Part shown: in pieces, positions 35,901 through 46,832 of the stretch
Numbering within the stretch: the first letter of the stretch is position 1
Layout: each line of letters opens with the position of its first letter
Origin: Ziziphus jujuba
Lineage: Eukaryota; Streptophyta; Magnoliopsida; Rosales; Rhamnaceae
NCBI RefSeq assembly: GCF_031755915.1
Contig: NC_083384.1
Span: forward strand, 31,601,001 to 31,665,000
Reading direction: 5' to 3'
DNA: 64,000 bases
The notes under the pieces: model-generated
The model's database searches: none
What the model saw: the letters and a program-made list of their open reading frames with translations, nothing else
What the model was told of the DNA's origin: nothing
Position numbers and translations under genes: made by a program

Positions 35901-37086
35901 GACACTGTTAATCAACTCCATCGCAGCATTGTTCTGGATGGTGTGTTGTTGTTCTGGAGTTTCTTGACTGATAAATTGGAAAAGTAAATATTCAGCAAAC
36001 GAGAAAATAAAAAGCGTTTGTACAATTCTTATGAGCCAATTTGGCTCAATTTCTATCAAACTTCTACTATCGACTTGAATGGTCATCAAATATTTAGAAT
36101 CTTGACTTAAAATAAATCAACGTTTTCAGCCATTTTACAGAATAAAAGAAACCAAATGATAAGAATCAGCATGACCAGCTATTTGCTCATTTTCTTAGCT
36201 TATTTTGTGTAATTGCGATATAAGTAAGATCTAGATATTAACACTTAAATCACCACAAATATAGCAGTACTGCATTCAAATCAAAAAAGCCCGATGCAAA
36301 AAACAAGTTGCATTAAACTACAAGAAGTTTCCCTGATCTGCAACAAGTTCAAGAAAAGGTGTTATTGGAAACAAAACCGCAGCCATGTCAATTATTCTTG
36401 ATAATTTTCAAAGATCATAAATTCATGGTCTTAAGACGTAATTAATAAATAAAAAATGAATTAAAAAAAAAAAAAAAAAAAACTCGTTCTTAAAAATCTT
36501 AAAAGAGCATTGAACATGGCATGCCACACATGAATTCCATAAAATTCTGGCATGCCACACATGAATTCCATAAAATTCCATACTTAATATACCTAGGAGC
36601 TAAATTCAACCATAACAAACAGAATTCTACTAACGGTTAAAGTCCTATAAAGAATCTCGGACAGAAAATGAAAGCATATATAATGGAGGCAAATCAGAGA
36701 GGAGAAAAATGGGACCTGTAAGGAGAGGAAGCGTCGTAGGGTGGGTCATTTCCTTGGTCATTTTTGAGACCATTGAGCAACTCTCTCATGGTAAACGTTC
36801 GGCTTCCTTGGTCTTTGCGCAGCTCTGGTTGTGCGCTCTCTTGAGGTGCAGAGTCGGAGGGAGTGTCCTGAGAGTTGTCATTGGATCGGATCGAGGTTTC
36901 TTCGGGTCGGTCCAGCTTGGGATCTGCACCGCTCGCCTCTGCTCCATCTTCTGGTTTCGGTTCAGATTGATTGGTTTCTTCTGCTTCAGGTTGTGGCTCT
37001 GCTACAGCTCCGTCGGGTTCGGATTTTGGTTTAGGATCGGGTTCGACTCCATTCTGAGTCTCGGATTCATCGACGGTTGGAGACAT
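31120..37086 (-). CDS. HLB1: TPR protein resembling HLB1 (trans-Golgi/actin-linked)
   Basis: Fourteen minus-strand exons encode 518 residues: 36716-37086, 35842-35967, 35552-35621, 35000-35113, 34511-34594, 34114-34164, 33830-33859, 33573-33635, 33368-33433, 33111-33239, 32762-32797, 31827-31946, 31492-31677 and 31120-31230. Phases agree throughout. The first 120 residues are Pro/Glu/Ser-rich and disordered ([20 protein letters not shown]), followed by [15 protein letters not shown]-like helices run from about 165 to 340, with the tell-tale [43 protein letters not shown] and [20 protein letters not shown]. The C-terminal third is globular with a beta-rich stretch ([19 protein letters not shown]) and a terminal [19 protein letters not shown] block resembling the end of a PH-like fold. 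Arabidopsis HLB1 (At5g41950, from memory) binds trans-Golgi vesicles and affects actin-dependent trafficking. The neighbouring Rab GAP matches the order there, which supports the name. Function is inferred by similarity. Confidence 0.82.
32898..32942. repeat. (GA)n microsatellite in an HLB1 intron
   Basis: About 14 uninterrupted GA units from 32898 are followed by interrupted GA repeats to 32942. It lies in the intron after exon 10 and has no coding role. Confidence 0.9.
34573..34960. repeat. Tandem duplication copying the start of an HLB1 exon
   Basis: Segment 34573-34762 is repeated with small changes at 34771-34960 (offset about 198 bp). The first copy spans the splice acceptor and first 22 bases of exon 5 of the HLB1-like gene. 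The second copy, in the intron just upstream in transcript sense, carries a matching acceptor (TTACCTGCCAG) and a degraded exon start, which would read AFYYWP and then a stop. Confidence 0.85.
36518..36578. repeat. 30-bp tandem repeat
   Basis: Two 30-bp copies (36518-36547 and 36549-36578), separated by one base, share GGCATGCCACACATGAATTC as their left part. The repeat lies in the first intron of the HLB1-like gene. Confidence 0.9.
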
Positions 37087-39194
37087 TTTTCACCGGCGAA
37101 GATTGGATGGAAAAGAGCAGAGAAAAAGGTGTTACCCAAATTTCAATTGGGACTCGCTACAACAAAATGTGAACAGATCCGTCCTTCCAACGGACAAAGA
37201 CTAATGAAACAAAAGCAATAACCATAATCTTTATTTTATTTTTTCACAAAAAAGAAAAAAAAAATATTAAAAAATGTTTTTTGAAAACAGGTTAAAAATG
37301 AAGAAGTGAAAACCGAAATTTAGTGGTTTAGCTCCTTTTAAGACTGCAGTAAATTCACTCACTTCACCATAGAATTGATTTTTCAAGTTCTTTACACGAC
37401 TTAAAAAAAAATAAAAAAAATTGTATGGATTGTTTTTCATAGCCTATCATTTAAATATAAAAAATATAAAATAATTTTGTATAATATTTTAAATATTTAT
37501 TATTTATACAATCTTAATTAAGTAATTTTTTTTTTCATAAATGGTTTCAAATTAAACACTAATCTATGAAAATTTCTTATAAAGCTTTTAGACAAAATTG
37601 GTACTAAGAGAAAATTCTATAAAAAAAATTTTCCAGTTAAAATATTTTTTGGATCATAAAAAAAATATATTCATTGGAGTGTTCGGTTTCAAAATCATAA
37701 ATATCTCTAAAAATATTCTGTTGTATATTTTTAAATGAATTTAAAATATTTAATCGTATATTTTTTTAATATATTTTAGATGTTCATCTTTAAAAATATT
37801 CAATCGCATATTTTTGGATGTATTTAAAATGTTAAGATACACATTTCTAAATATATTGGAAATATTAATATCTAAGAATATTTGATCGCATATTTTTAAA
37901 TTTTTTACAAAGCTTTTAGACAAAATTAGTACTCATATATATTCATTAGAGTATTCAATCTTAAAATCATAAATATCTTTAAAAATATTCAGTTGTATAC
38001 TTTTAAATGCATTTAATATGTTCAATCGTATATTTCTTAATATATTTTAGATGTTCATATTTAAAAATATTCAATTGCATATTTTTGAAGATATTTAAGA
38101 TGTTAAGACACATTTCTAAATGCATATGAAATGTTCATATTTAAAAATATTAAAAATATATGACCATATTTTTAAATATATTTAAAATGTTAGTTACATA
38201 TTTTTGAGGACATTTAAAACGTTCAATTTTATACTTCTAAACGAAAATATGTTTAATTAATAAATATATTTAATAATAATTTTAAATGTGATAAAATTTA
38301 AATTTATAATGGAATTATATAGAATTTGTTAAAAATATAAAATTATAATAAAACTGTATAAAATTCATTTGGTAGTACGACTAGAACTTCTGTTTTTTTT
38401 TTTTTTTCTTTTTTTTTCTTTTTCTTTTTGTTTTTTGGAAAAGAGATAAATTTGGTTTTGGGATCAAAATGGTACACTTATGAGAAAGAGAAATAGATGC
38501 TATTGTGAATAAAAAAAAATTAAATTGCCAATAATGACCATTTGATTGATTTTGTAATTGGACACGAACAGAGCCAAGCCCTTGATGATATCGATTTGGA
38601 TTAAAGGCATAAAGTTTAATAATATTGTAGCCAAGTCAAATATCTATTCAATACTGAACGTACTAAGGTTGTTCCTTTGTCTTTAATGAGTAAGATTTGA
38701 CGACCATTTTCTCGGTTACATATGCTAATATAATTGTACTATATAAAATTTAATGGTATAAGATTCAACATGAAAAGCCATTGGAACGAGAACGATAGAA
38801 AATGCAGTAGAGTTGGAAATTATTGCTCTTTAAACTGCTTCGTATTGCAGCCTTAGCCACTATCACCTGGATAAGTTTCCGGTTGCGGGCTATGTAATAA
38901 TACATTTATATTTAAAAAAAAAAAAAAAAAAAAAATTCCAACAAGACTCCTCAGACTCAGCTTGTTTCAAGCGGTGTCAAACTGACATTGGATTTTGGGG
39001 GGTCCCTTTTCAAGTTTTTTTAGAAGGGATACTTAATCAGATGCAGCAACAAATTGAAGAAAGATTAAGAACCCAAAAAAAAAAAAAAAAAAAAAAGGAA
39101 AGAATCAGAGAACAAAAGGAAAACCAAAGCCATTAGAAATGATGGGGATGATTTTGTTCTTTTTTTTTTTTTTTTTTTTCTTTTGCTTTTTCTC
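37087..39194. other. HLB1 promoter side and AT-rich repeat zone
   Basis: The first 150 bp is less AT-rich and is the likely promoter and leader of HLB1. Most of the remainder is a satellite-like AT-rich array (37581-38260) and homopolymer runs, followed near 38940-39190 by the probable 3' UTR of the Rab GAP gene with A- and T-runs. I see no gene. Confidence 0.6.
37581..38260. repeat. AT-rich satellite-like array
   Basis: A unit of about 328 bp starting AAAGCTTTTAGACAAAATT at 37581 recurs at 37909. Inside each unit, shorter pieces of roughly 50 bp repeat the theme TAAAAATATTCAATCGCATA with TTTAAAATGTT. The array fades out toward 38260. No terminal inverted repeats or coding content were seen. 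Confidence 0.75.
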
Positions 39195-42100
39195 TTAAAT
39201 CTTGTCATGGAGGGTGACCACCAAGTCATGAGCATCATCGAGAAGCTTCCAAACGTCTAGATGACCGGCCATGCTGTTGCATTCCCTCATTATATCCTCC
39301 ATGCTGCTGTACTTCTCTATTATGAGCTTCCTCCGTTGCAGAACACAGGCTGCTATTGCAAAAAGCAATAGATCATCAGTAGGGGGAGCTCTTAGCCTCA
39401 TCCTTCCCCAAGCAGATTTGCCAATCCCGGCTCTGATCGCAGCCTGATCGGCCCAAATGACCTCCCACAGGCAAATTGTCTGTTCAAAAGTTAACTCCCT
39501 CCTGAAGAGAACCACCACCATTCTGTATACGAAGAAGCAATCCTCTGCTTGGAGCTTCTCCAGGTGCCTGTAGAGATGAATATCCTTGCACTTGATAATT
39601 TTGGAAACCATCCCCAGCTGCCTACGGATTCCTACCTCATCCAGCCGGAAATTATGCCGAGCTCTTTTCATGAAACCCACAAAGCACCAGAAGGCTTCAT
39701 TGTCCTCTTCCACCACTGAGATAATTGGAGTCAGCAGATCACTCATCCCTTGGCAGTAACCAATCTCAGGATCATACAGCGCATACGCTTCTAAAATCGC
39801 AACCAGACGAGCTGCATGAAAAATTCTGCATGTCTCCAGGTGATCATAATCCTTCAATCCAACACTGTCCGCCAATCGTCGAGCCTTCATCAATGATACA
39901 CCGGCTTGGGATGGTGAATGAACAATCCATTCATCATTTGCACGCACAGCATCAAGACGAATGATTCTCTGCCATGTCGCAAAATCTTCTTCTGAATGGA
40001 ATTTGGACTTCTCTGTATTAGCAGAGGAGGAATCCTCCTCTTTGGCAGGCTCACTGAGATCATACTCTTCAGTTCCTTCAGTGTTTTCAGGTTCTTCAGA
40101 AGAGTCAGAATCAGTTGACTCAGTATCTCCTGCAGAGGCATCTTCACAGGTGATACCACTCTTCTCATCATCTCCTTCACATAATGAGCCGGTAGTCTGA
40201 AGAGATTGATTACAGACAGGGTCCTCAGGCAATGGACTTCCTCCCTCTGTTGAATTGGACTTCCTGGCGCTGATCACTTCATCTGAGCCAGAGTAATCTA
40301 AAACTTGACTGAATTCCCCACTGCCCTCTGTACTAATTTCAGAAGTATCCTTCAACTTTAAGCTCTTCTCACTTTGTTTCGTAAGCTTTCGACACTGTTT
40401 CCGCAGATCCTCATATTCTTTTCTGCATGCATCACAGATGAAAAACTGAATTAGTATTGAGGCAAGACACATACATGGAAACAAAGGAAAAAAAAGAAAA
40501 GAAAGATGCAGCGAATAACTCATGTGCTTTGCCACAGCCAAACAAATAATTACCACAGATGAATTTATCCAGAAAAATGGCAGAAAGAATTGAAAAACAA
40601 TACCTATTCTTATTTTTAGTAGCATCCCTTTCTTCCTTGGTGCTGTTCAAATCATAGCTGTTAAGAAAGAGCAAACCAATGTCAGGACATTTAAGAATGG
40701 AATACAAGAACAACCACAAGCAGTTGCACTTTTGTTCATACCAAAATGACCAAAAGTACTGAAATCATTAAAAATTATTCTTATTGCTTAAAATGACAAA
40801 GTCAAATGCATATAATATATATTAATTGCAACAAGCTAACATAATCATAAACATAGAGGCAGACTCAGAAAAATATTGGATACAGGCACGTTTTCTAATT
40901 CACCAGCCCTCCTTTGTGTTCTACATGATAGGCCTTCTGCATTTTACAGGATGATGTATTCTTATCAAAGAGTGATGGGTCTAGGCAAGAATTCTAGAGC
41001 ATTCAGAAAGTATTAGAAAGAGGTTAACCAGAACTTAAACACAAACTTAAAAAATTAAATGAGGGTTGAGTATTTTATTAAAAATAGAACTCAACCTCCA
41101 CAATGCCATGGATTGAGCAATTCAATCCATGGGACTAGACTAACTTGTGGAATTCATTACATTATGTAAAAAAGAAGAACTTCACAGAGACATAGTCTCC
41201 ACAAATAATCCATTGAAATCTGATATGCAATAACAAAATATATTAACTTCACAAGGTTGGAAGAGCTTACACTCCAAGGAGAAACGGCCACACTTCAGCT
41301 CTAATACTTGGATCAACACCCTGCACCCAGGAAGAAAGGAATAAGATCTCCAGTATCACAAACACTGCAACTTAAAGCAAGTGTAATCAGAATGGGGGAG
41401 AAAGAATCTAATTTGAGAAGACTATAACATACTCCACTGCGAACTTTCTTCAAAAACTTGACACCACCATCAGAAAGTCTTCCATCTGGTCCAAACAAAC
41501 TTTTCCATTGTTTGGGTAAAAGGGCATGTTTTCTTCTTCTACGAGACCAAGGTGATTTAAGACTACCCCTGAAAAGCAGCAGCAACTATTATTTTTCTCA
41601 GCATAACAAAGATGATCGAGAAAGAAAAAAAATAATAATAAAATAAAAATTCAAGTGGGATCCCATTCACTCAAATCTAGAAACTTTAAGACAGAATAAA
41701 TCCATAGGAACGAATAAAGTCCGTACGAAGAGGTCTTGTCAGAGAAAAAGAAGCGAGTTCAGGCGATCAACGTATCATCCGCTAGAAACCTCGTCGAAGA
41801 ATGTGAGGACAACTAATTCGCAAGCAAAATACTTAGCGAGTATACGACTTTTGAATTTAAGAAAAAAGGAACATTTTTGATTGATTGCGAGTGGCCAGGA
41901 AAGGAATTCTTCTAATAGTTGTCTACAAAGAGTATCAGAATGAATAATAGAAGATTGCAGTTTGTTTTTGAGTAACGTAAAAAAAAAAAATATGCTCAAG
42001 CCCGCTAACGGAACCTTTTTTTTTTTTTTAAAAGAAAAAAAAAAAAGCGGCGATTGGAATCTGAATCAAATAGAAAATTTTCTAAGTAACAACTAGTTGA

Positions 42101-42449
42101 ACAAGACGTTGTTGGACAACGGAATTATTTGGATACTTTCCAGATCGAGATCTAAGGGTCGTCAAAATTTTCTGAGAAAAAGGAAAAATTTTTCAGCGGT
42201 TGAAAAAAATAATAATAAGGAACGAAATTAACAGAAAGATAGGGGAAGAGGGACAGCAGGAACTAACCGATTAGAGGAAACCGGTGAGGAAGACGAAGAA
42301 GAAACTACTAACAATACCGATCGCAGATGAATCCACGAAGATGACGATGACGACGACGACGGCGAAGATGAATTTGACGACGACGGCGAAGAAGAAGAAG
42401 TGTGGCTTCGCCGTAGGGCTTTCATTAAAGGTTTCTGTTCCGTAAGCAT
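39195..42449 (-). CDS. TBC-domain Rab GTPase-activating protein (form with Ser-rich first exon)
   Basis: Five minus-strand exons, 42268-42449, 41433-41568, 41271-41320, 40604-40657 and 39195-40422, give 549 residues with consistent phases. TBC proteins switch off Rab GTPases on endomembranes. The start is Ser-rich with one hydrophobic stretch (WIHLRSVLLVV). A basic block follows (SPWSRRRRKHALLPKQWKSL), then VRSGGVDPSIRAEVWPFLLG, the beginning of the TBC fold. A long acidic insert of about 150 residues splits the domain. The catalytic pieces come after it: IIRLDAVRA (IxxDxxR arginine finger) and EIGYCQGMSDLL (YxQ glutamine finger). Both finger residues are present, so GAP activity is expected. 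The ATG at 42449 or the in-frame one at 42425 may start this form. A second first exon lies upstream at 42569-42921. It matches the Arabidopsis neighbour of HLB1, remembered as At5g41940. Confidence 0.9.
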
Positions 42450-42568
42450 CTATCTAAGAATCTAGGGTTTTCCTGTTTGAGAAAGTTCCAATTTTTTTTT
42501 TCCCCTTTTTGGGGGTAAAATTATTATATTTTCTGTTCTTTTTTGTTTTGTTTTGTTTCTTTTTTTAC

Positions 42569-42921
42569 CTGCGAGAGTAGACGATAGTGGCGGCCAAGGC
42601 GATTCCGGCCATGGCCGTGACGGCGACAGCTATTCCAACATTGGATGGAGCCGCCGAAGCCCAGAACCCGGAACCGCCTCCCAGAAACGCACCGGTCCTT
42701 CCACCACCGCCGCCGCTGCTACCGGTGCTAGCTTCGGCGAACACGATCCATCCTTTTCCACCACCACCACCACCTCCGTCACCGCCACTGGAGGAGACGA
42801 ATTGCATCAACAAGAGAAGGCACTGCGAAATTACAGTCAAGCCCTTCTTGTTCCTGTTCCAGTAATCGTTCTCCTCCTTCTTCTTTACGCACAGAATGGC
42901 CAACACCATTACCAAACTCAA
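42569..42921 (-). CDS. Possible alternative first exon of the Rab GAP gene (membrane-anchored form)
   Basis: This open frame is Gly-rich and ends in a hydrophobic helix followed by VYSRR (SNVGIAVAVTAMAGIALAA, then TIVYSRR). At 42569 it meets a good donor (CGCAG followed by GTAAAA) in phase 2, exactly the phase needed by exon 2 of the Rab GAP at 41568. Joining them would read VYSRRGSLKSPWS. The two candidate first exons end in the same phase and cannot be chained, because reading from this one into the other meets a stop. An ATG at 42807 (MQFVSSSGG) or 42921 could start it. If unspliced, the frame stops at TAA right after SRR, so an independent protein of 80-118 residues is the alternative. 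I favour the alternative-exon reading. Confidence 0.6.
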
Positions 42922-45900
42922 TTAACCTTTGCCTTCTCTCTCTTCCTGTCCCCTGTCCCAACTGCTTTTTCTTTTTTCTTTTTCTTTTTTTTTTTTTTTT
43001 TTTTTTCCTTTATTTCTTTATTTGTAGACTATATACTCTTTCCATTTCCATGAAAGGCAGTAATTATAGCGGCCAACTAAAAGAATTAATAATTTATAGT
43101 CATAACCATATATATATATATATATATATTTTTTTTTTTTTCTCTCCCTCGCTCTCTTTCTATATGGTAAGCTTTTGAAAATCTCTCTGATTTTTCGCCT
43201 TTTTCTGGGACACTGGACAAATCCTAGATCGAAGACTCGGCAAATATAAGCGGTGCCGGGAACATTTTGCCCGGCCCAATTTGACTTATCTCCATTCGAA
43301 TCAATAATTAATGTATTCGACCCCAATTTCTTTTATTTTTTTAAATCCACTAGTCACAACCGTTGCTATTACCAGGAAAGTCTACAATTTGTTTCATTCA
43401 ATGTTGTTATGTCCTTTATTTAAAAAAATAAAATAAAAATAAAAAATGTTGCCATGTCCTACTTGTTTGTTCTATTGGTAAAGTCCAATTTTTAATTTCT
43501 CATTTTGTATTCTTTTAAAAAAAAAATTGAAAAATCAAAGAAATGAAAAATAAAGCTCATAATTATCTAAAAAATAATAATAAGCTTGTTTTAAGAAATT
43601 TACACTACAGGAGAAAGAATACCATTGTTCTTTTGTCCATGTGACAGTTTTAATGGGGGGGAAATTTTGTTAAATGATGCGTAATAATCATTATAACTGT
43701 ACCACTTTATATTCACCTTTTTACTGTCCCCACAACACAAACACAATTAATGGGGGTGTGTGATGTTTTTCATTAGAGGAAGATCTATCAAAATCTCTTA
43801 GCTTGAAGGAAAAACCAATAACAGAAAGCAACCATAAAACCGAAAGAGAAAAAGGAAAATAGAGGAAACATAATAAAAAGTCAAAAGGCAAAGCAAATGG
43901 GGGAGATTAGGATAAGTGGAAGAAGATGGGGGAATATGGATCACATGGCCTCAGAGAGAGAGAGAGAGAAAGTGTTTAGAGAATATGCAGAGTGCATAGA
44001 TCGCGGGGAGACAAATCCACTCATTTATGCCGGACCACATGCTCTTACTTTGTCCTGCCCTCCTTTCTTAAATGACTCACATGAACTATGAGATTGCAAC
44101 CCCATATGTTAAACTTCTATATTTTTATTTTCTAATATCTAATTTCATTTTTTTTTACTTCTCTTTTACTATCTAAACTTTATTCAAATCCCTTCAAATC
44201 TATCATTAAAAAAAAAAAAAAAATTGAATATGTCTTACTGTTTTTTGTGCAAAATATCCAAGTAACTAGCGGGTAAAATTCAGGTGAATGTCAAAATTAC
44301 CAAAAGAGAGAAAAATTATGTATATGTATATATATTGTCAGATTGAAAGGGAAATGTCAAAACTAGAGTAGAGCTGAATATTAAAACTTTTAAAATATTC
44401 ATTATTGTTAAACTTGTGAAAAATTTTCATGATCACGTTCATCAATTTCGGTAAAGAAATAGAGAATGCACCATAAAAAGATAAGGAAATAGAGGACAAT
44501 GGAAATTTGTGAATGATGTAAATCTTATCGATGTTAATCGGGGAACCGGGTAGCTGCCACTTGGACGGTTCATCAGTGAAGATGGAGCTCATCCCTTCCA
44601 AGTAAGGCTTCACAAGAACCGAAAGGCATTACGAACCCAGGGCCCACTAGTTGTTATGGGTTGGGCTACATGAATCATTACATTGTTCGTTGAAAGGATG
44701 GATAAGATCCCTAGACAACGACCCAACAAACACGCAGATATATTAGATATATATGTTTATTCATTTAACACTAAAACTCACCCCTCAATTTTTCCAAAGC
44801 GACCATAGCCTAATCTAAAGCCAATCCAAAACAAACATTAAACCAAATAGTTAGAGGATTTACATCATAAAAGGAAAAGTCCCTCTTTTAAAAGCATGTC
44901 CAAAACTTGATTTACCTGACAGGGCAACCCACCTATTTCTTTTTGGCTTTTCAATTCGTTTGGCTTGAAAGAAAAACAAAACTTCATTATTCTTAACGAT
45001 AGGACCCGGAGACTTCTCGGTTCATCATGCTATTGCTTTAGGTTTGGGGCTTTAGATGCACGTGGTTCCAAATTAATGCCTGATAAAAAGGATTTTGGTT
45101 ATGGTTTTCCTAACTCTCCTGGGAAGATGTGCCTAATATTTGAACCAAAAATGTGAAAAACTATTATTTTCCATACTAAATGGTAATGAAGCTGCTATGA
45201 CTTTATGTTTGCTCTGCAATTTGACAGAGAGCAGGGCATTTCCTATTTGTCTTTTTTAAATGCATGTCGCAGACCGAACGTGCAAAAACTCGTTGAATTT
45301 TATTTTATTTTTTTTCAATGATGATGAATCATCATGGTTCATAGAGGAGAGAAAGCACGGAATAAGAAATGACAGATTCTTGCAGATCTTTTGGGACAAG
45401 AAAGTGAACAAGTGTGGTGTGGTGTATATGGTCATTGCGGTTAAAACTAAGAAATTGAAAACCATTTCATTTCTCTTTTCTTTTCTTGATGCTTTCCTTT
45501 TGCTTCATCTACACATATCTGATTCCTTCCTTCTTATCCAATTCATTCATAATGCAATAAAGTAACAACAAAAGTCAGAGAGCCAATTGAATTTTTGGTT
45601 TCCATTCTATCCAATTCAGGCCCTATAGGGATGAGAAATAGTTGTAAGTACAAATTTTAGTTGCCAATAGTAGCAGCAGATTTGGTTTTGGCTACCAAGT
45701 GAATAGCATTTGAGTTGAAGTTGCAGGCTGGAATCAAAGCCAAAATATGAAAACGGAACCAATTAGGCAGGAAAGCAAGACAGTGGCGATTTCGTGTAAA
45801 AAGGGTGATAATAAAAGAACTTATAATAATGTTAGCATGCGTTTTGTTTTTGGCATTTCTTTGTTCCTTATAGAAGAAGAATAAGAAACAAGTTTCTGTC

Positions 45901-46276
45901 AAAAAATAGGAATGAAAAAGTGTTTGCTAAGATTATAGATTTTAGAGTTTTGGTTGGTTTGTTTATGAAACCAGAAGTTGACTTGTATATTCCAATTCCA
46001 AAGTCATAACTCCTAAATACATTGTCATGGTAGTAAAATCGAACACGCCTAATAATGTGACCTTTTTTTTTGAAAGATTCATATCTAGTGGTTTAAGTTA
46101 TGAACAATTTTTTTTTTTACTTTCTAGGCAAACAAACACGAAAGAAGTGAACAAACACCACCGACAATTTCATGTACATTATAGTGTTATTAGGTGAACC
46201 ACCCTCTTGGACAAAGGCCTATTCAGCTCAACTTCCATCCAACAACCTTGAGCCCTTTTAATTAATTCCAACATCA
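42922..46276. other. Spacer between the Rab GAP and DUF538 genes
   Basis: A T22 run (42987-43008) and a (TA)n tract near 43110-43128 occur close to the Rab GAP 5' end. A less AT-rich island at 44520-44680 has an open minus frame reading KPYLEGMSSIFTDEPSKWQL, with no family I recognise. The rest is AT-rich without a recognisable gene. Confidence 0.5.
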
Positions 46277-46284
46277 TATATTAA
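46277..46284 (+). promoter_or_regulatory. Candidate TATA box of the DUF538 gene
   Basis: TATATTAA lies about 102 bp upstream of the ATG, a usual distance for a plant gene with a short leader. It is based on sequence only. Confidence 0.35.
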
Positions 46285-46385
46285 TCACAACCCAATAACA
46301 CAAATTCCACCACCACATCAGAAATTCTAAGCACACGCATCAAACAACATATTTTTTTTTAGCTTTCTTCACTTGAGAACTAATC

Positions 46386-46832
46386 ATGGCAGGGGAGCGG
46401 GCAGGGGCAGAGATCGTATACGGAGCCGAGGACTGCCATCGCCAATCCATAGAGCTCCTTCAAGAACTTGGATTTCCTAAGGGTGTTCTTCCATTGCAAG
46501 ACCTTGAAGAGTGTGGAAGGGTTAGAGAAACTGGGTTTGTGTGGATGAAACAAAAGCAACCGTATGAGCATTTCTTTGTTGGGACCAATACCAAAGTTAG
46601 CTATGCCACGGAGGTGACTGCGTATGTGGAGAAGCTCAAGATGAAGAAGATGACGGGTGTGAAGAGCAAACAGATGTTTTTATGGGTTCCAATAACAGAG
46701 ATGAGCATCCAAGAACCGGCAAGCAAGAAGATACATTTCAACACTCCCATGGGGATCGGAAAGTCTTTTCCTATCACGGCCTTTATGACAGAGGAAGAGA
46801 AGCACAAGTACTTGGAGAAGGCTAATGAATGA
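46386..46832 (+). CDS. DUF538-family protein, intronless
   Basis: A complete 148-residue frame without introns, as usual for this plant-specific family. It contains the typical blocks AIELLQELGFPKG-like (here SIELLQELGFPKGVLPLQDL), EECGRVRETGFVWMKQK and TEVTAYVEKLKMKKMTGVK, then a beta-rich region with KQMFLWVPITEMSI and IGKSFPITAF. No signal peptide or membrane segment is seen, so this is the cytosolic subtype rather than the secreted one. DUF538 proteins form a lipocalin-like beta barrel related to bacterial BPI-like proteins; their role is uncertain, with reports of stress induction. In Arabidopsis a DUF538 gene (At4g24130, from memory) follows YSL1, consistent with the order here. Family call is firm, function unknown. 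Confidence 0.92.
   Translation: MAGERAGAEIVYGAEDCHRQSIELLQELGFPKGVLPLQDLEECGRVRETGFVWMKQKQPYEHFFVGTNTKVSYATEVTAYVEKLKMKKMTGVKSKQMFLWVPITEMSIQEPASKKIHFNTPMGIGKSFPITAFMTEEEKHKYLEKANE

Noticed and set aside
43897..44091. Plus-strand frame of 64 codons with a GA-repeat-encoded Glu/Arg stretch
   Set aside because: It is driven by a (GA)n microsatellite, is short, and has no homology signal that I can recognise.
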